Positions 7,708 to 17,147 of a stretch of DNA of 48,789 nucleotides are shown here, piece after piece (the stretch's first letter is position 1; each line of letters begins with the position of its first letter). A program made the translations under genes and the position numbers. The notes below the pieces were generated by a model. The model was given only the letters and a program-made list of their open reading frames with translations, was not told the DNA's origin and ran no database searches. Origin of the DNA: Acidobacteriota bacterium (GTDB taxonomy: Bacteria; Acidobacteriota; Thermoanaerobaculia; UBA5066); assembly GCA_030278895.1 (NCBI GenBank), contig JARXKK010000007.1, positions 1-48,789 of the forward strand, written 5' to 3'.

Positions 7708-9009
7708 ATGAAGGGCCTGTCTTCCTTCAAGTGCGTCACGTGCGAGGCGTCGTTCCCGCTCGCCGAGGCGCGGACCTCGTGTTCGCTATGCGGCTCCCTC
7801 CTCGACGTCGTCTCCGATCTTCACGCGTTCGGACGGACGGGGGCGGCGTGGCAGGACCTCTTCGACAGGCGGCGCGCGGCGCCGCATTCGGAGGCCTCCA
7901 GGCCCTTCGAGACGAGCGGCGTCTGGCGCTTCCGCGAGCACGTGCTCCCGGACCTGCCGGAGAGCGGCATCGTGAGCAAGCCCGAGGGCGCGACGCGGCT
8001 CTACGCGGGCGGCGCACTCGGCGAGGAGCTGTCCCTCGACCGTCTCTTCGTCAAACACGAGGGCGAAAACCCGACGCTCTCCTTCAAGGACCGCGGCATG
8101 ACGGTCGGCGTGTCGTGGGCGCGCGCCTGCGGGTTCCAGACGGTCGCGTGCGCCTCGACGGGCGACACGTCGGCCGCGCTCGCCGCATATGCCGCCGCCG
8201 TGCCCGGCATGCGCGCCGTCGTCCTCCTGCCGCAGGGAAAGATCACGGACGAACAGCTCAGCCAGGCGCTCGCATACGGCGCGACGACGCTGGGCCTCGA
8301 CACGGACTTCGACGGCTGCATGCGCCTCGTCGACGAGCTGACCGCCGCGCGGCCGGTCTTCCTCCTGAACTCGAAGAACGCCGTGCGGATCGAAGGGCAG
8401 AAGACGATCGGGTGGGAGGCCGTTCAGGATCTCGGCTGGCGCGTGCCCGACTGGTTCGTGGTGCCGGTAGGCAACGCGGGCAACGTGTCGGCGATCGGCA
8501 AGGGCCTCCGGGAGTGGCTCGACCTCGGCGTCATCGGCAAGAAGCCGCGGCTCGCGGGCATCCAGGCCTCCGCCGCTGATCCCTTCTACCAGTCTTACGT
8601 GAAGGGATTCTCGGAGCGTGTCACGCGCGTGGCGGGCGACACGGCGGCGTCGGCGATCCGCATCGGCGCGCCCGTGTCGCATGAGAAGGCCGCGCGCGAG
8701 ATCCGTTTCTTCGACGGCGTCGTCGAGAGCGTCACCGAGCCCGAGCTCCTCGACGCGTTCGCGCTCGCGAACCGCCACGGCCTCGCGATCTGCCCGAACT
8801 CGGCGGTCGCGCTGGCGGGAGCCTCGAAGCTGCGGCAGGCGGGCGTGATCAGGAAGGACGACCTCGTCGTCGTCGTCGCGACCGCGCACGCGCTGAAGTT
8901 CTCGGGAACGATGTCCCAGTACCACCGCGGCCAAGGCCGCCTCGCGAACCCCCCGCGCCTCCTGCCCGCGACGCTCGACGCGATCCTCGCGGCGCTCGGG
9001 GAGTCCTAG
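7708..9009 (+). CDS. thrC: Threonine synthase
   Basis: The PLP enzyme converts O-phosphohomoserine to threonine. The protein has 433 residues. An N-terminal CVTC and CSLC pair (about residues 9-33) forms a small zinc-ribbon-like extension, as seen in some bacterial threonine synthases. The PLP lysine is Lys127 in PTLSFKDRGMT, followed by CASTGDTSAALAAYAA. A Gly/Asn-rich phosphate loop reads PVGNAGNVSAIGKG. The ATG at 7708 is the first start that keeps the ribbon. It follows thrB by 7 bases. It is convergent with the FHA gene, with 22 bases between the stops and no clear terminator hairpin. Confidence 0.93.
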   Translation: MKGLSSFKCVTCEASFPLAEARTSCSLCGSLLDVVSDLHAFGRTGAAWQDLFDRRRAAPHSEASRPFETSGVWRFREHVLPDLPESGIVSKPEGATRLYAGGALGEELSLDRLFVKHEGENPTLSFKDRGMTVGVSWARACGFQTVACASTGDTSAALAAYAAAVPGMRAVVLLPQGKITDEQLSQALAYGATTLGLDTDFDGCMRLVDELTAARPVFLLNSKNAVRIEGQKTIGWEAVQDLGWRVPDWFVVPVGNAGNVSAIGKGLREWLDLGVIGKKPRLAGIQASAADPFYQSYVKGFSERVTRVAGDTAASAIRIGAPVSHEKAAREIRFFDGVVESVTEPELLDAFALANRHGLAICPNSAVALAGASKLRQAGVIRKDDLVVVVATAHALKFSGTMSQYHRGQGRLANPPRLLPATLDAILAALGES

Positions 9010-9031
9010 GGACCCGCAAAGGGGGGCAGAA

Positions 9032-9754
9032 CTAGACGTTCCCCGACGTGCCCTCGCGCGCGTAGCTGCGGATGAGCATGAGCGTCGTCGTGCCGATCTC
9101 GAACTCCATGCGGTTGTCGAGCTCGGACCGGTTCACGCGCTGGTCGTTCACGTAGGTGCCGTTCGTGGAGTTCAGGTCCACGACGAAGATGTGCTCGTCC
9201 ATCACTTCGATCGCCGCGTGCTGGCGCGAGCACTGAATGTCCGCGACGACGACGTCGGCGTTCGCGCGCCCGATGACGAGCCGCGGCTTGTCGATCTCGA
9301 AGATCCGGCCCGAGTCCGGACCGGAGATGCACGCGAGCGAGAGGCGCTGGTCGGTCGGCAGGCGCAACGGCCGGGCCGGGTTCCGGAGCGCGCCGGTCAC
9401 CGGCACGCGGTCCGTCGTGGTCCCGATTTCGGGCATTCCGATCGGCCCCGTTCCATCGGGAGCGAGAGACGCCGTGGACACGACCGCGCGCGCGGGCGCC
9501 CCCGGGACGCCCGCCGGCGGGTTCTTGCGCTTGCGAGCCTCGGTGAGCGCCGTTTCGTCGAGGGAAAATTCGTCGGGGGACGGGCCGGCTGCGGAGCGCA
9601 CGTGCGAAGAGGCGGGAGCGGGCGATGCCGCCGGGTTCCTGATCTCGAAGACCGTCGTGCACTTCGTGCACTTGATTTTCTTCACAGACGCGCCGCCGAA
9701 ACGCGACTCGTCGTAGTGGTAGCGGGCCTGGCACGACGTGCACTGAATGATCAC
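9032..9754 (-). CDS. Zinc-ribbon (MJ0042-type) and FHA-domain protein
   Basis: The protein has 240 residues. The N-terminus has two CxxC pairs (Cys5/Cys8 and Cys29/Cys32) in IQCTSCQARYHYDESRFGG and KIKCTKCTTVFEI, the MJ0042 zinc-ribbon pattern. A disordered linker of about 90 residues, rich in Pro/Ala/Thr, follows. The C-terminal FHA domain (about 138-228) has VIGRANADVVV, CSRQHAAIEV and LNSTNGTYVNDQRV, which include the phosphothreonine-binding Arg163, Ser176 and Asn199 positions. It probably senses phosphorylated Ser/Thr partners. The GTG at 9754 is chosen because it immediately precedes the ribbon and follows GGGAG. Confidence 0.88.
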   Translation of the reverse strand: MIIQCTSCQARYHYDESRFGGASVKKIKCTKCTTVFEIRNPAASPAPASSHVRSAAGPSPDEFSLDETALTEARKRKNPPAGVPGAPARAVVSTASLAPDGTGPIGMPEIGTTTDRVPVTGALRNPARPLRLPTDQRLSLACISGPDSGRIFEIDKPRLVIGRANADVVVADIQCSRQHAAIEVMDEHIFVVDLNSTNGTYVNDQRVNRSELDNRMEFEIGTTTLMLIRSYAREGTSGNV

Positions 9755-9815
9755 GTGAGGAAACTCCCGGCCGAAAGCACGGACGGCGCCATTAGAGCGT
9801 GTCCCGCATCGCCGA

Positions 9816-10991
9816 TCAAGCCCGTACGGTTTCCCGGGCGCGCGCCACGACGCGCGGAACCGCCTCGAGAAGCCGGTCGACGTCCTCTTCGCACGAGCCG
9901 CGCCCGAACGAGAACCGAAGCGTTGCCCGGGCCTCCGCGGGCGAGAGGCCGAGGGCGAGGAGGACGCGGCTGGGCGAGGTCGTGCCGGCGTGGCAGGCGG
10001 AACCCGCCGAGACCGCAATCCCGTCGAGATCGAGGGCCGCGACGAGCGTTTCGGCTTCCGTGCCGGGAAAGGCCGCCGAGGTGGCCGTGGGCAGCCGGGA
10101 GCCGGTCGCGGCGTTGATCCGGGCGCCCGGGACGCGGGAGACGAGGCCGGCCTCGAACCGGTCGCGCAGACCGGTGAGGCGCGCCGCCTCGGAGGAGAGT
10201 CGCGCCGAGGCGAGCCGGATCGCGGCGCCGAGACCCACGATTCCCGCGACGTTTTCGGTGCCCCCGCGCCGGCCGCGCTCCTGCCCCCCGCCGGCGGCGA
10301 GGGGGTGAAGCCGGACTCCCTTGCGCACGAAGAGGGCGCCGGCGCCCTTCGGACCGCCGAACTTGTGGGCGGTGAGCGCGAGGAGATCCACCGAGAGCGC
10401 CCGCGCGTTCACGGGAATCTTCCCGACGGCTTGAACGGCGTCCGTGTGGACGACGGCTCCCAGGGCGCGGGCCCGTGTCGCGAACGCGGCCAGCGCGTCG
10501 AAGACGGCACCCGTCTCGTTGTTCGCGAGGATGACCGAAACGAGCGCGGTCCCGGTCCCCGAGGCTCCGGCGAGGGCCGCTTCCGCCGGAACGCCGCGAT
10601 CATCCACCTGCAGCTCCACGGCTTCGAAGCCGTCCGAGCGAAGCGAGAGCGCGGCTTCCCGCACCGCCGCGTGCTCGGCGGCCGTGAAGAGCACGCGCGT
10701 GCGCGCGGGATCCGTCTCGCGGGCCGCGCGGGCGCCCCCGCGCACGGCGAGGTTGTCGGCTTCGGTGCCGCCCGAGGTGAACACGATCTCGGAAGGCTCC
10801 GCGCCGAGCGCCGCCGCGACTTGGGCGCGGGCCGTCTCGACCGCTTCGCGCGCGGCCCGGCCGGGACCGTGAGTAGAAGACGGATTCGCCGAAAGGCCTT
10901 CCAGCCACGGGCGCATCGCCGCCAGAACCTCGGGGTCGAGGGGTGTGGTGGCGTGATAGTCGGCGTAGACGAGGCGGGCGTCGGCGTTCAA
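9816..10991 (-). CDS. Cysteine desulfurase (NifS/IscS-like)
   Basis: The PLP enzyme removes sulfur from cysteine as a persulfide for Fe-S clusters and thiolated cofactors. The protein has 391 residues. It opens VYADYHATTPLDPEVLAAM. The PLP lysine is Lys210 in LTAHKFGGPKG. The active-site cysteine is Cys333 in SAGSACHAGTTSPSRVLLALG. The C-terminus reads LRFSFGRGSCEEDVDRL. The start is TTG at 10991, nine bases after GGAGG; upstream codons are open but lack homology. No scaffold protein gene is adjacent, so the acceptor is unknown. It is divergent from the GWxTD gene. Confidence 0.93.
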   Translation of the reverse strand: MNADARLVYADYHATTPLDPEVLAAMRPWLEGLSANPSSTHGPGRAAREAVETARAQVAAALGAEPSEIVFTSGGTEADNLAVRGGARAARETDPARTRVLFTAAEHAAVREAALSLRSDGFEAVELQVDDRGVPAEAALAGASGTGTALVSVILANNETGAVFDALAAFATRARALGAVVHTDAVQAVGKIPVNARALSVDLLALTAHKFGGPKGAGALFVRKGVRLHPLAAGGGQERGRRGGTENVAGIVGLGAAIRLASARLSSEAARLTGLRDRFEAGLVSRVPGARINAATGSRLPTATSAAFPGTEAETLVAALDLDGIAVSAGSACHAGTTSPSRVLLALGLSPAEARATLRFSFGRGSCEEDVDRLLEAVPRVVARARETVRA

Positions 10992-11158
10992 GAAACCGGA
11001 CCTCCGGACGGCCGATTGTAGGGTCCGGGGGCGCCCGGAAACCGTTCGCCCGGGAGCCCGTATGAAATAGAGGACGCTGAGACGTGGAATCTGTCTTGCG
11101 TGAGTTTGCCCAGGAGAGGCTCGCCGACGGAGAATCGGAGCCTCCACCGGAGGTCAGG

Positions 11159-14100
11159 ATGCGGTCGGGCCGGTTGAATTTTGGAGTCGTCGCTCTCCTG
11201 GCCCTTGCAGCCAGGCTGGGGGCCGATAACCCACCGCTCGCGCCGACACCCGCGCCGCCCGGATCCCACACGGCGCCCCCGCTCGTTGCCGTGAATCCGC
11301 CTGCCCCGGCACCTCAGTCGGGCCGTGGGCCCGAGGCGATCAGGCTCTTTGGGCGCCTGGACGACGACCGATCGACCGTGTTCATCGCCTCCGGGACGCC
11401 GGACGCCCGCGTGACGGTGCGCTGTGCCGACACGTTTCGCACTCTCGAGATCTGGACCTACCTCGAGCACCCGACGCTCGGGAGGAACGCCCGCATCGTC
11501 TTCTATCCGGAGTCCCCGACCGGGGCCTACCGCTACTGGACGGTGCTCGACGGCGAAGGCGTCCTCCTCGTCCCGGCGGTGAAGGGAGGACTCCAGGCGG
11601 TCGAGGCGGCGCCTGGCGTTTGTGCGGACGTTCCCCTCGTCGTTTCCGCCGTGAAGGACGTCACGCGCCGCCAGGGCGACAACAACGGCGGCCTCGCCGA
11701 GCGCGGGGCCCTTGCCGTTCCGCGCGTGCTTCAGCCGGCCGGCGCGAAGGCCGAGGCGGCTCCGACGCTTCTCGTCTCGAACAAGCCGCTCAGCGGAAAG
11801 GAGCGCAAGAAGCTCGCCGCCGAGATGCCGGAAAAGTACCGGCAGTTCCTGACCGACGTGGAACCGATCATCACGGAGGTCGAACGCGACACGCTGCTCA
11901 AGCTCGGCGAGGACTATCAGCGCGAGCACTTTCTCGACGACTTCTGGAAGCGCCGCTCGCTCGCGCCGGACGGAATGCGCATCGCGTTCCGGGACATCTA
12001 CGAAATGCGCCTTCAGCAGGCCAAGGAACGCTTCCGGAACACGAACACGGACCAGGGCCGCATCTTTCTCGTGAACGGGCCGCCGGACGCCATCAAGAAA
12101 ATCGACTGCCAGGACATCTACTGGCCGATTCAGATCTGGTACTACGAGCGGCTGGAGTCGCTCCGCCTCTCGAAGGTCCTCCTCCTCTTCTATCAGCCGT
12201 TCGGCGTCGGGGACTACAAGATGTGGACGCCACTCGACGGACCTCAGGCGGTCGTCGCTGGGGGGCTTCCGGGCGCGCTCGGAGCCAGCGCAGCCCGGCG
12301 CGTGGACTTTTCGCGCTGTACGGAATCGCGGGAAGTGCAATCCGCGATCAGCTCCGTTTCGGCCACGTTCGGACAGGCGGGCGCCTTGAAGCTGGCCGAG
12401 GACATCCGGCAGGGCCCGAAGCCGGACGTCGAGGGCGCGGACCGCATCCTCCAGATGACGACCGACATCCCGGCCGGCGCCGTGGCGCTGCCGCTCCAGC
12501 GCGTCTTCCGCTTCCCGGAGGCGATCGGGAGCCGGATTCGGATGGAGCTCGCCGTCCTCCTCGAGCGCGACTCGCTCACGAAGAAGCAGATCGGGGAAGA
12601 GACGTTCTTCGACGTGGACGTCGTCGGAGAGGTCGTGCGCGACGGGCGACTCATCGACAATTTCCGCTACCGTTTCGATTTCCCCGCCTCGTCCGTGAGC
12701 GGCCCGTTCCTCCCGCTCACGGTGGAGCGCGACCTCTACCCGGGCGAATACCGCCTGAAGGTGAAGGTGTCCGACGCGAACCGCAACGCCGCGGCCCTCA
12801 TCAGCGAAAAGCTCAGGGTTCCCGACGTGCCGGACGCCACGATCTCCGCCGAGGAGAAGGCGGCGCGCGAGGCGGCCAGGAAAGCCGTCACGGAGCTCGT
12901 CGAAAGCAGCGGCGCGAAGGGCTCTCTCTCGCTGATTCCGATCGCGCGCGAGATCGCAACGGGCCTCATCCGCTTCGAGACGCGCGCTTCGTCGAACGAC
13001 ATCGCTTTCACCGAGTTCTACCTGAACAACACGCGGGTCGTGACGAAACGGCGGCCACCGTTCTCGGCGGACCTCGACCTCGGCGAGCTCCCGCGCAAGC
13101 ACGTCGTGAAGGTGATCGGCTACGCGAAGGACGGCAAGCCCATCGCCCAGGACGAGGTCACGCTCAACGAAGGGCGCGAAGCCTTCCGGTTGCGCATCAT
13201 GCAGCCCGCGAAGGGCGTCACGCTCGAGGGCGCGACGCGTATCGTGGCCGACGTCGCCGTGCCCGAGACGAAGCGGCTCTTACAGGTGGAGTTCTTCGTC
13301 AACGACAAGCGCACGGCCGTCCTCTACCAGGAGCCTTTCCAGCAGGTCGTGGACGTGCCGAAGAGCCTGGATCTCGGGTTTCTGCGCGTCGTGGCGACGC
13401 TCGACGACGGGACGACGACGGAGGACCTCCGGTACTACAACGCGCCGAAGTACCTCTCCGAGGAGAACGTCCGGGCCGTCGAGCTCTACACGAGCGTCTA
13501 CGCAAAGGGCCGGCCCGTCGCGGGCCTCACCAAGGAGAACTTCACGATCCTCGAGGACACCGTGCCGCAGACCCTCGACGGTTTCGAGATCGTGACGAAT
13601 CTGCCCCTTTCCCTCGGCATCGGCGTGGACACGTCCGGCTCCATGGAGGAGTCGATCATCGAGGCGCAGAAGGCGGCGGTGGAGTTCCTCAAGGACGTCA
13701 TGACGAAACGCGACCGCTGTTTCCTGGTCACCTTCGACAACGAGCCCCAGCTCGTCTCGCGATTCACGACGGACCGGGACCGGCTCGCGCAGGCGCTCGC
13801 GGGCATACGCGCCCAGGGCTCGACGGCGCTGTGGGACGCGCTCGTCTACGGTTTGTACCAGTACCAGGGCACGCGCGGCCGCAAGGCGTACGTCATCCTC
13901 ACGGACGGCGAGGACCGAAGCTCGCACTTCACGTACGAAGCCGCGCTCGACTACGCGAAGAAGACCGGCGTCGCCGTCTACTTCATCGGCCTCCGCATCG
14001 GCGCGACCCAGCTCGACGTCCGCCACAAGCTCGGGAAGATCTCGCGGGAGACGGGCGGCACGGTCTACTACGTCGACTCCGCGCGCGGCCTCGCGAAGAT

Positions 14101-14251
14101 CTATGCCGAGATCAACGAAGAGCTGCGCAGCCAGTACCTTCTCGCGTACCTCCCTCAGAACAAGTCCGTGACGAACCAGTGGCGGAAGATCGAGGTGAAG
14201 ATGACGCCTTCGAACCTCTCCGCCCGGACCATCAGCGGCTACTACCCTTAG
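11159..14251 (+). CDS. GWxTD-domain and VWFA-domain exported protein
   Basis: The protein has about 1,030 residues and an N-terminal hydrophobic segment. A GWxTD-type domain (about 215-420) contains FLDDFWKRRSL, EMRLQQAKERFRNTNTDQGR, IFLVNGPPDAI and IQIWYYERLES. Ig-like beta domains follow. The C-terminal von Willebrand A domain (about 815-1010) starts TKENFTILED and has the metal-site motif DTSGSM with Asp824, then LTDGEDRSSHFTYEAAL. This VWFA form is the one often annotated as acidobacterial. The start is ATG 11159 behind GGAGG, since it directly precedes the signal-like segment. The function is unknown; a role at the cell surface is inferred. Confidence 0.85.
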   Translation: MRSGRLNFGVVALLALAARLGADNPPLAPTPAPPGSHTAPPLVAVNPPAPAPQSGRGPEAIRLFGRLDDDRSTVFIASGTPDARVTVRCADTFRTLEIWTYLEHPTLGRNARIVFYPESPTGAYRYWTVLDGEGVLLVPAVKGGLQAVEAAPGVCADVPLVVSAVKDVTRRQGDNNGGLAERGALAVPRVLQPAGAKAEAAPTLLVSNKPLSGKERKKLAAEMPEKYRQFLTDVEPIITEVERDTLLKLGEDYQREHFLDDFWKRRSLAPDGMRIAFRDIYEMRLQQAKERFRNTNTDQGRIFLVNGPPDAIKKIDCQDIYWPIQIWYYERLESLRLSKVLLLFYQPFGVGDYKMWTPLDGPQAVVAGGLPGALGASAARRVDFSRCTESREVQSAISSVSATFGQAGALKLAEDIRQGPKPDVEGADRILQMTTDIPAGAVALPLQRVFRFPEAIGSRIRMELAVLLERDSLTKKQIGEETFFDVDVVGEVVRDGRLIDNFRYRFDFPASSVSGPFLPLTVERDLYPGEYRLKVKVSDANRNAAALISEKLRVPDVPDATISAEEKAAREAARKAVTELVESSGAKGSLSLIPIAREIATGLIRFETRASSNDIAFTEFYLNNTRVVTKRRPPFSADLDLGELPRKHVVKVIGYAKDGKPIAQDEVTLNEGREAFRLRIMQPAKGVTLEGATRIVADVAVPETKRLLQVEFFVNDKRTAVLYQEPFQQVVDVPKSLDLGFLRVVATLDDGTTTEDLRYYNAPKYLSEENVRAVELYTSVYAKGRPVAGLTKENFTILEDTVPQTLDGFEIVTNLPLSLGIGVDTSGSMEESIIEAQKAAVEFLKDVMTKRDRCFLVTFDNEPQLVSRFTTDRDRLAQALAGIRAQGSTALWDALVYGLYQYQGTRGRKAYVILTDGEDRSSHFTYEAALDYAKKTGVAVYFIGLRIGATQLDVRHKLGKISRETGGTVYYVDSARGLAKIYAEINEELRSQYLLAYLPQNKSVTNQWRKIEVKMTPSNLSARTISGYYP

Positions 14252-14255
14252 GCGT

Positions 14256-14843
14256 ATGCCGCCTCTCATCGTTCTGGCATCGAGCTCCCCTCGTCGGAAA
14301 GAAGTTCTCGCGTCTCTGGGGCTCCGCTTCGAGACGCGCGCGGCCGACATCGACGAGTCCCTCCTCCCTCTGGAGAACGCCTTCGACGCGGCCGAGCGCC
14401 TCGCCCGGGCGAAGGCCGAGCGCGTGGCCGCCGGGTCGTTCGACGCGCTCGTCGTCGCGGCCGACACGCTCGTCGTTCTCGAGGGGGTCGCGCTCGGAAA
14501 GCCCCGGGACCGCGCGGACGCGCGCCGGATGCTCTCGGCACTCGCGGGACGTCCCCACGACGTCGTGACGGGTGTCGCCTGCGCGCGCGGAGGCCGCGTC
14601 GTCTCGGGCCGGGAGACGACGCGCGTCGTCTTCGCGCCGATGTCGCAGGTCGAGATCGAGACTTACGCGGCGAGCGGCGAGCCCGACGACAAGGCCGGTG
14701 CATACGGCCTCCAGGGGATCGGCGGCATCTTCGTGGAGCGCGTGGAGGGCAGCCCGTCGAATGTCGTCGGGCTGCCCGTGCGGCTCTTCTACCGGCTCGC
14801 GTCGGAGCTCGGCGTGGATCTCGCGCGCGGCGCCGAGACCTGA
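14256..14843 (+). CDS. maf: Maf-family nucleoside triphosphate pyrophosphatase
   Basis: Maf proteins hydrolyse nucleoside triphosphates, often modified ones, to monophosphates. The protein has 195 residues, the usual length. It shows LASSSPRRKEVLASLGLRFE at the N-terminus, the catalytic VVAADTLVVLEGVALGKPRD, GRPHDVVTGVA, the KAGAYGLQGIGGIFVERVEG segment and NVVGLPV. It begins 4 bases after the GWxTD stop, so it is probably co-transcribed. It is convergent with the GGDEF-like gene, 6 bases between the stops. Confidence 0.95.
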   Translation: MPPLIVLASSSPRRKEVLASLGLRFETRAADIDESLLPLENAFDAAERLARAKAERVAAGSFDALVVAADTLVVLEGVALGKPRDRADARRMLSALAGRPHDVVTGVACARGGRVVSGRETTRVVFAPMSQVEIETYAASGEPDDKAGAYGLQGIGGIFVERVEGSPSNVVGLPVRLFYRLASELGVDLARGAET

Positions 14844-14849
14844 TCGCCG

Positions 14850-15344
14850 TCAGACCCTGATCGCGGGAACCTCGCCGGACGCGTCGCGGGCCGCGGCGCG
14901 GGCGAGCTGGAGAACGCCCGCGAAGACATTGTTGCCCGTGAGAGTCGCGGCGCCCGCGCGCACCTTGAACGGGCGGTCCACGGGCCCCTTTCCCTCTCGC
15001 CAGGGCTTGAACGTCTCGCCGAGCCGCGCCACCTTCAGCTTGCAGGCCTCGAGGTCGGCCTCGACGAGAAGGGCGAGGAATTCGTCGTCCTCCCATCGGA
15101 AGAGAAAGTCCGTCTGGCGGAGGTTCGCCTGGAGCGTGTTCGCGACCGTTCGCACGACGCCGTCCACCGTGGCGGGCTTTTCCTCGCGCACGAAGGAATC
15201 CCAGCTCGTCAGGACGACCGACATCACGGAGAGGATCACCTTGTGCCGCCGCGCGCGCTCGAGCTCGCGCTCGATGATCTCGTCGAAAAAGGCGCGGCTG
15301 TAGGCGCCGGACCCGGGATCCCGGATGAGAAGCGGGGCGATCAT
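14850..15344 (-). CDS. Short degenerate GGDEF-domain protein
   Basis: The protein has 164 residues and consists almost entirely of one GGDEF-like domain. It begins LLIRDPGSGAYSRAFFDEIIERELERARRHK, the usual diguanylate cyclase start. The signature is RWEDDEFLALL instead of RYGGDEF, so the two glycines of the active-site turn are replaced by Glu and Asp. This predicts loss of cyclase activity, with a possible role in nucleotide binding or protein contact. No sensor domain is attached. It is divergent from the adenine deaminase gene, 47 bases apart. Confidence 0.78.
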   Translation of the reverse strand: MIAPLLIRDPGSGAYSRAFFDEIIERELERARRHKVILSVMSVVLTSWDSFVREEKPATVDGVVRTVANTLQANLRQTDFLFRWEDDEFLALLVEADLEACKLKVARLGETFKPWREGKGPVDRPFKVRAGAATLTGNNVFAGVLQLARAAARDASGEVPAIRV

Positions 15345-15391
15345 GGGCGAATCCTATCCCGTCCGCCCGGTCTGTCGTAGTCTGGCCTCCC

Positions 15392-17137
15392 ATGAGTCCT
15401 TCGACGCCCGGGTCCGTTCCCCTCGCCGACTTCGTCGCGGCCGCCCGCGGGTCTTCTCCCGCCGATCTCGTCCTCCGGAACGCCCGGATCGTGAACGTAC
15501 TCACGGGCGAGATTCACGGGGGGACGGTGGGCGTGAAGGGCGACCGGATTCTCGGATGCGGCGACTACCACGCGGCGCGGAAGGAGGACGAGATCGACCT
15601 CGAGGGCGCCTTCGTCGCCCCGGCGCTCTGGGACGCACACCTCCACATCGAGTCCACGATGACGACGCCCGGCACGTTCGGGAAGCTCGCGGCCGTGCAC
15701 GGCACCGCGGCCGCGATCACGGACCCGCACGAGATCGCCAACGTCCGGGGCGTCGCGGGAATCCGTGACTTTCTCGTCGCGGCGGCGGGCCTTCCCGTGG
15801 ACGTCTTCGTCATGCTGCCGTCCTGCGTCCCCTCGACGCACCTCGAGACGGCCGGCGCCACGCTTTCGGCGGAAGACCTCGGGCCGCTCTACGACCTGCC
15901 GAACGTCCTCGGCCTGGCCGAGATGATGAACGTCCCCGGCTTTCTCTTCGGGGATCCGGGCGTCACCTCCAAGATCGAGGACGCGCGCCGCCGCGGCGTA
16001 CCGATCGACGGCCATTCGCCGCTCCTCTCCGGCCTCGACCTGAACGCGTACATCGGGGCCGGCATTCGGTCCGACCACGAGTGCCTCTCGCGGGCCGAGG
16101 CGCACGAGAAGGTGCGGCGCGGAATGTCGATCTGGATCCGCGAGGGGACGGCCGCGAAGAACCTCGACGACCTTCTCCCGCTCGTGACGCCGGCGAACTC
16201 CGAGCGCTTCGCGTTCGCGACGGACGACCGGCACCCGTGGGATCTCCTCGCGCACGGCCACCTCGACCACCACGTGCGGCGGGCCATCGCGCTCGGCCTC
16301 GACCCCGTGATCGCGATCCGCCTCGCGTCGTGGTCCTGCGCCCGGCACTACGGCTTCCGGGATCGCGGCGCCGTGGCGCCCGGATTCCGCGCCGACCTCC
16401 TGACCTTCGAGCGCCTCGACGACTTCCGGCCCGACCTCGTGATTCTGGGTGGCCGGCGCGTCGCGAAGGGCGGGAAGCTCCTCGTCGACATCCCGTCCGC
16501 GCGCATGGAGACGGGGCCCGGTTTTCGCGTCGAGGGATTCGACCGGACGCGCCTCAGGCTCGCGGCGGGCGAGGGCGCGCACGTGCGCGTGATAGAGGTG
16601 CGCGCCGGCTCGCTCGCGACGGGCGCCTCGACGGACCGCGCGCGGGTCGAGAGCGGCGCCGCCGTGCAGGACCTCTCTCGCGATCTCCTCAAGCTCGCGG
16701 TCGTCGAGCGGCATCGCGGCACCGGAAACGTCGGCGTCGCCTTCGCGCGCGGATTCGGCCTCAAGCGCGGCGCCGTGGCGTCCTCCGTCGCGCACGACTC
16801 GCACAATGTCGTGGTCGTGGGCGTCGACGACGCCTCGATGGAAACGGCCGTCCGGCGCGTCGCGGCGATCGGCGGCGGGATCGTCGTGGCGGACGGCGCG
16901 GAGTCGCTCGCCGAGGTCGCGCTCCCCGTGGCCGGCCTGATGTCGAATGCGCCGATGGCGGACGTGGACGCCGCCGAGCGGCGCGCGAACGAGGCGGCGC
17001 GCGCGCTCGGCGGGACGATGGATCACCCCTTCATGACGCTCGCGTTCCTCGCCCTGCCCGTCATCCCGGAGCTCAAGCTCACGGACAAGGGCCTCGTGGA
17101 CGTCCTCAAGTTCGACTTCGTGGCGCCCGTGGCATGA
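15392..17137 (+). CDS. ade: Adenine deaminase (Ade type)
   Basis: The metal-dependent amidohydrolase converts adenine to hypoxanthine in purine salvage. The protein has 581 residues. Motifs in order: DLVLRNARIVNVLTGEI, VAPALWDAHLHIESTM (metal-binding HxH), GTAAAITDPHEIANVRG, PSCVPST, DGHSPLLSG, SDHECLSRAEA, FATDDRHP and the C-terminal NAPMADVDAAERRANEAAR segment. This order and length match the bacterial Ade family. It is upstream of corA with 10 bases between the genes, which probably reflects packing rather than a shared pathway. Confidence 0.93.
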   Translation: MSPSTPGSVPLADFVAAARGSSPADLVLRNARIVNVLTGEIHGGTVGVKGDRILGCGDYHAARKEDEIDLEGAFVAPALWDAHLHIESTMTTPGTFGKLAAVHGTAAAITDPHEIANVRGVAGIRDFLVAAAGLPVDVFVMLPSCVPSTHLETAGATLSAEDLGPLYDLPNVLGLAEMMNVPGFLFGDPGVTSKIEDARRRGVPIDGHSPLLSGLDLNAYIGAGIRSDHECLSRAEAHEKVRRGMSIWIREGTAAKNLDDLLPLVTPANSERFAFATDDRHPWDLLAHGHLDHHVRRAIALGLDPVIAIRLASWSCARHYGFRDRGAVAPGFRADLLTFERLDDFRPDLVILGGRRVAKGGKLLVDIPSARMETGPGFRVEGFDRTRLRLAAGEGAHVRVIEVRAGSLATGASTDRARVESGAAVQDLSRDLLKLAVVERHRGTGNVGVAFARGFGLKRGAVASSVAHDSHNVVVVGVDDASMETAVRRVAAIGGGIVVADGAESLAEVALPVAGLMSNAPMADVDAAERRANEAARALGGTMDHPFMTLAFLALPVIPELKLTDKGLVDVLKFDFVAPVA

Positions 17138-17147
17138 GAGGAATCGC

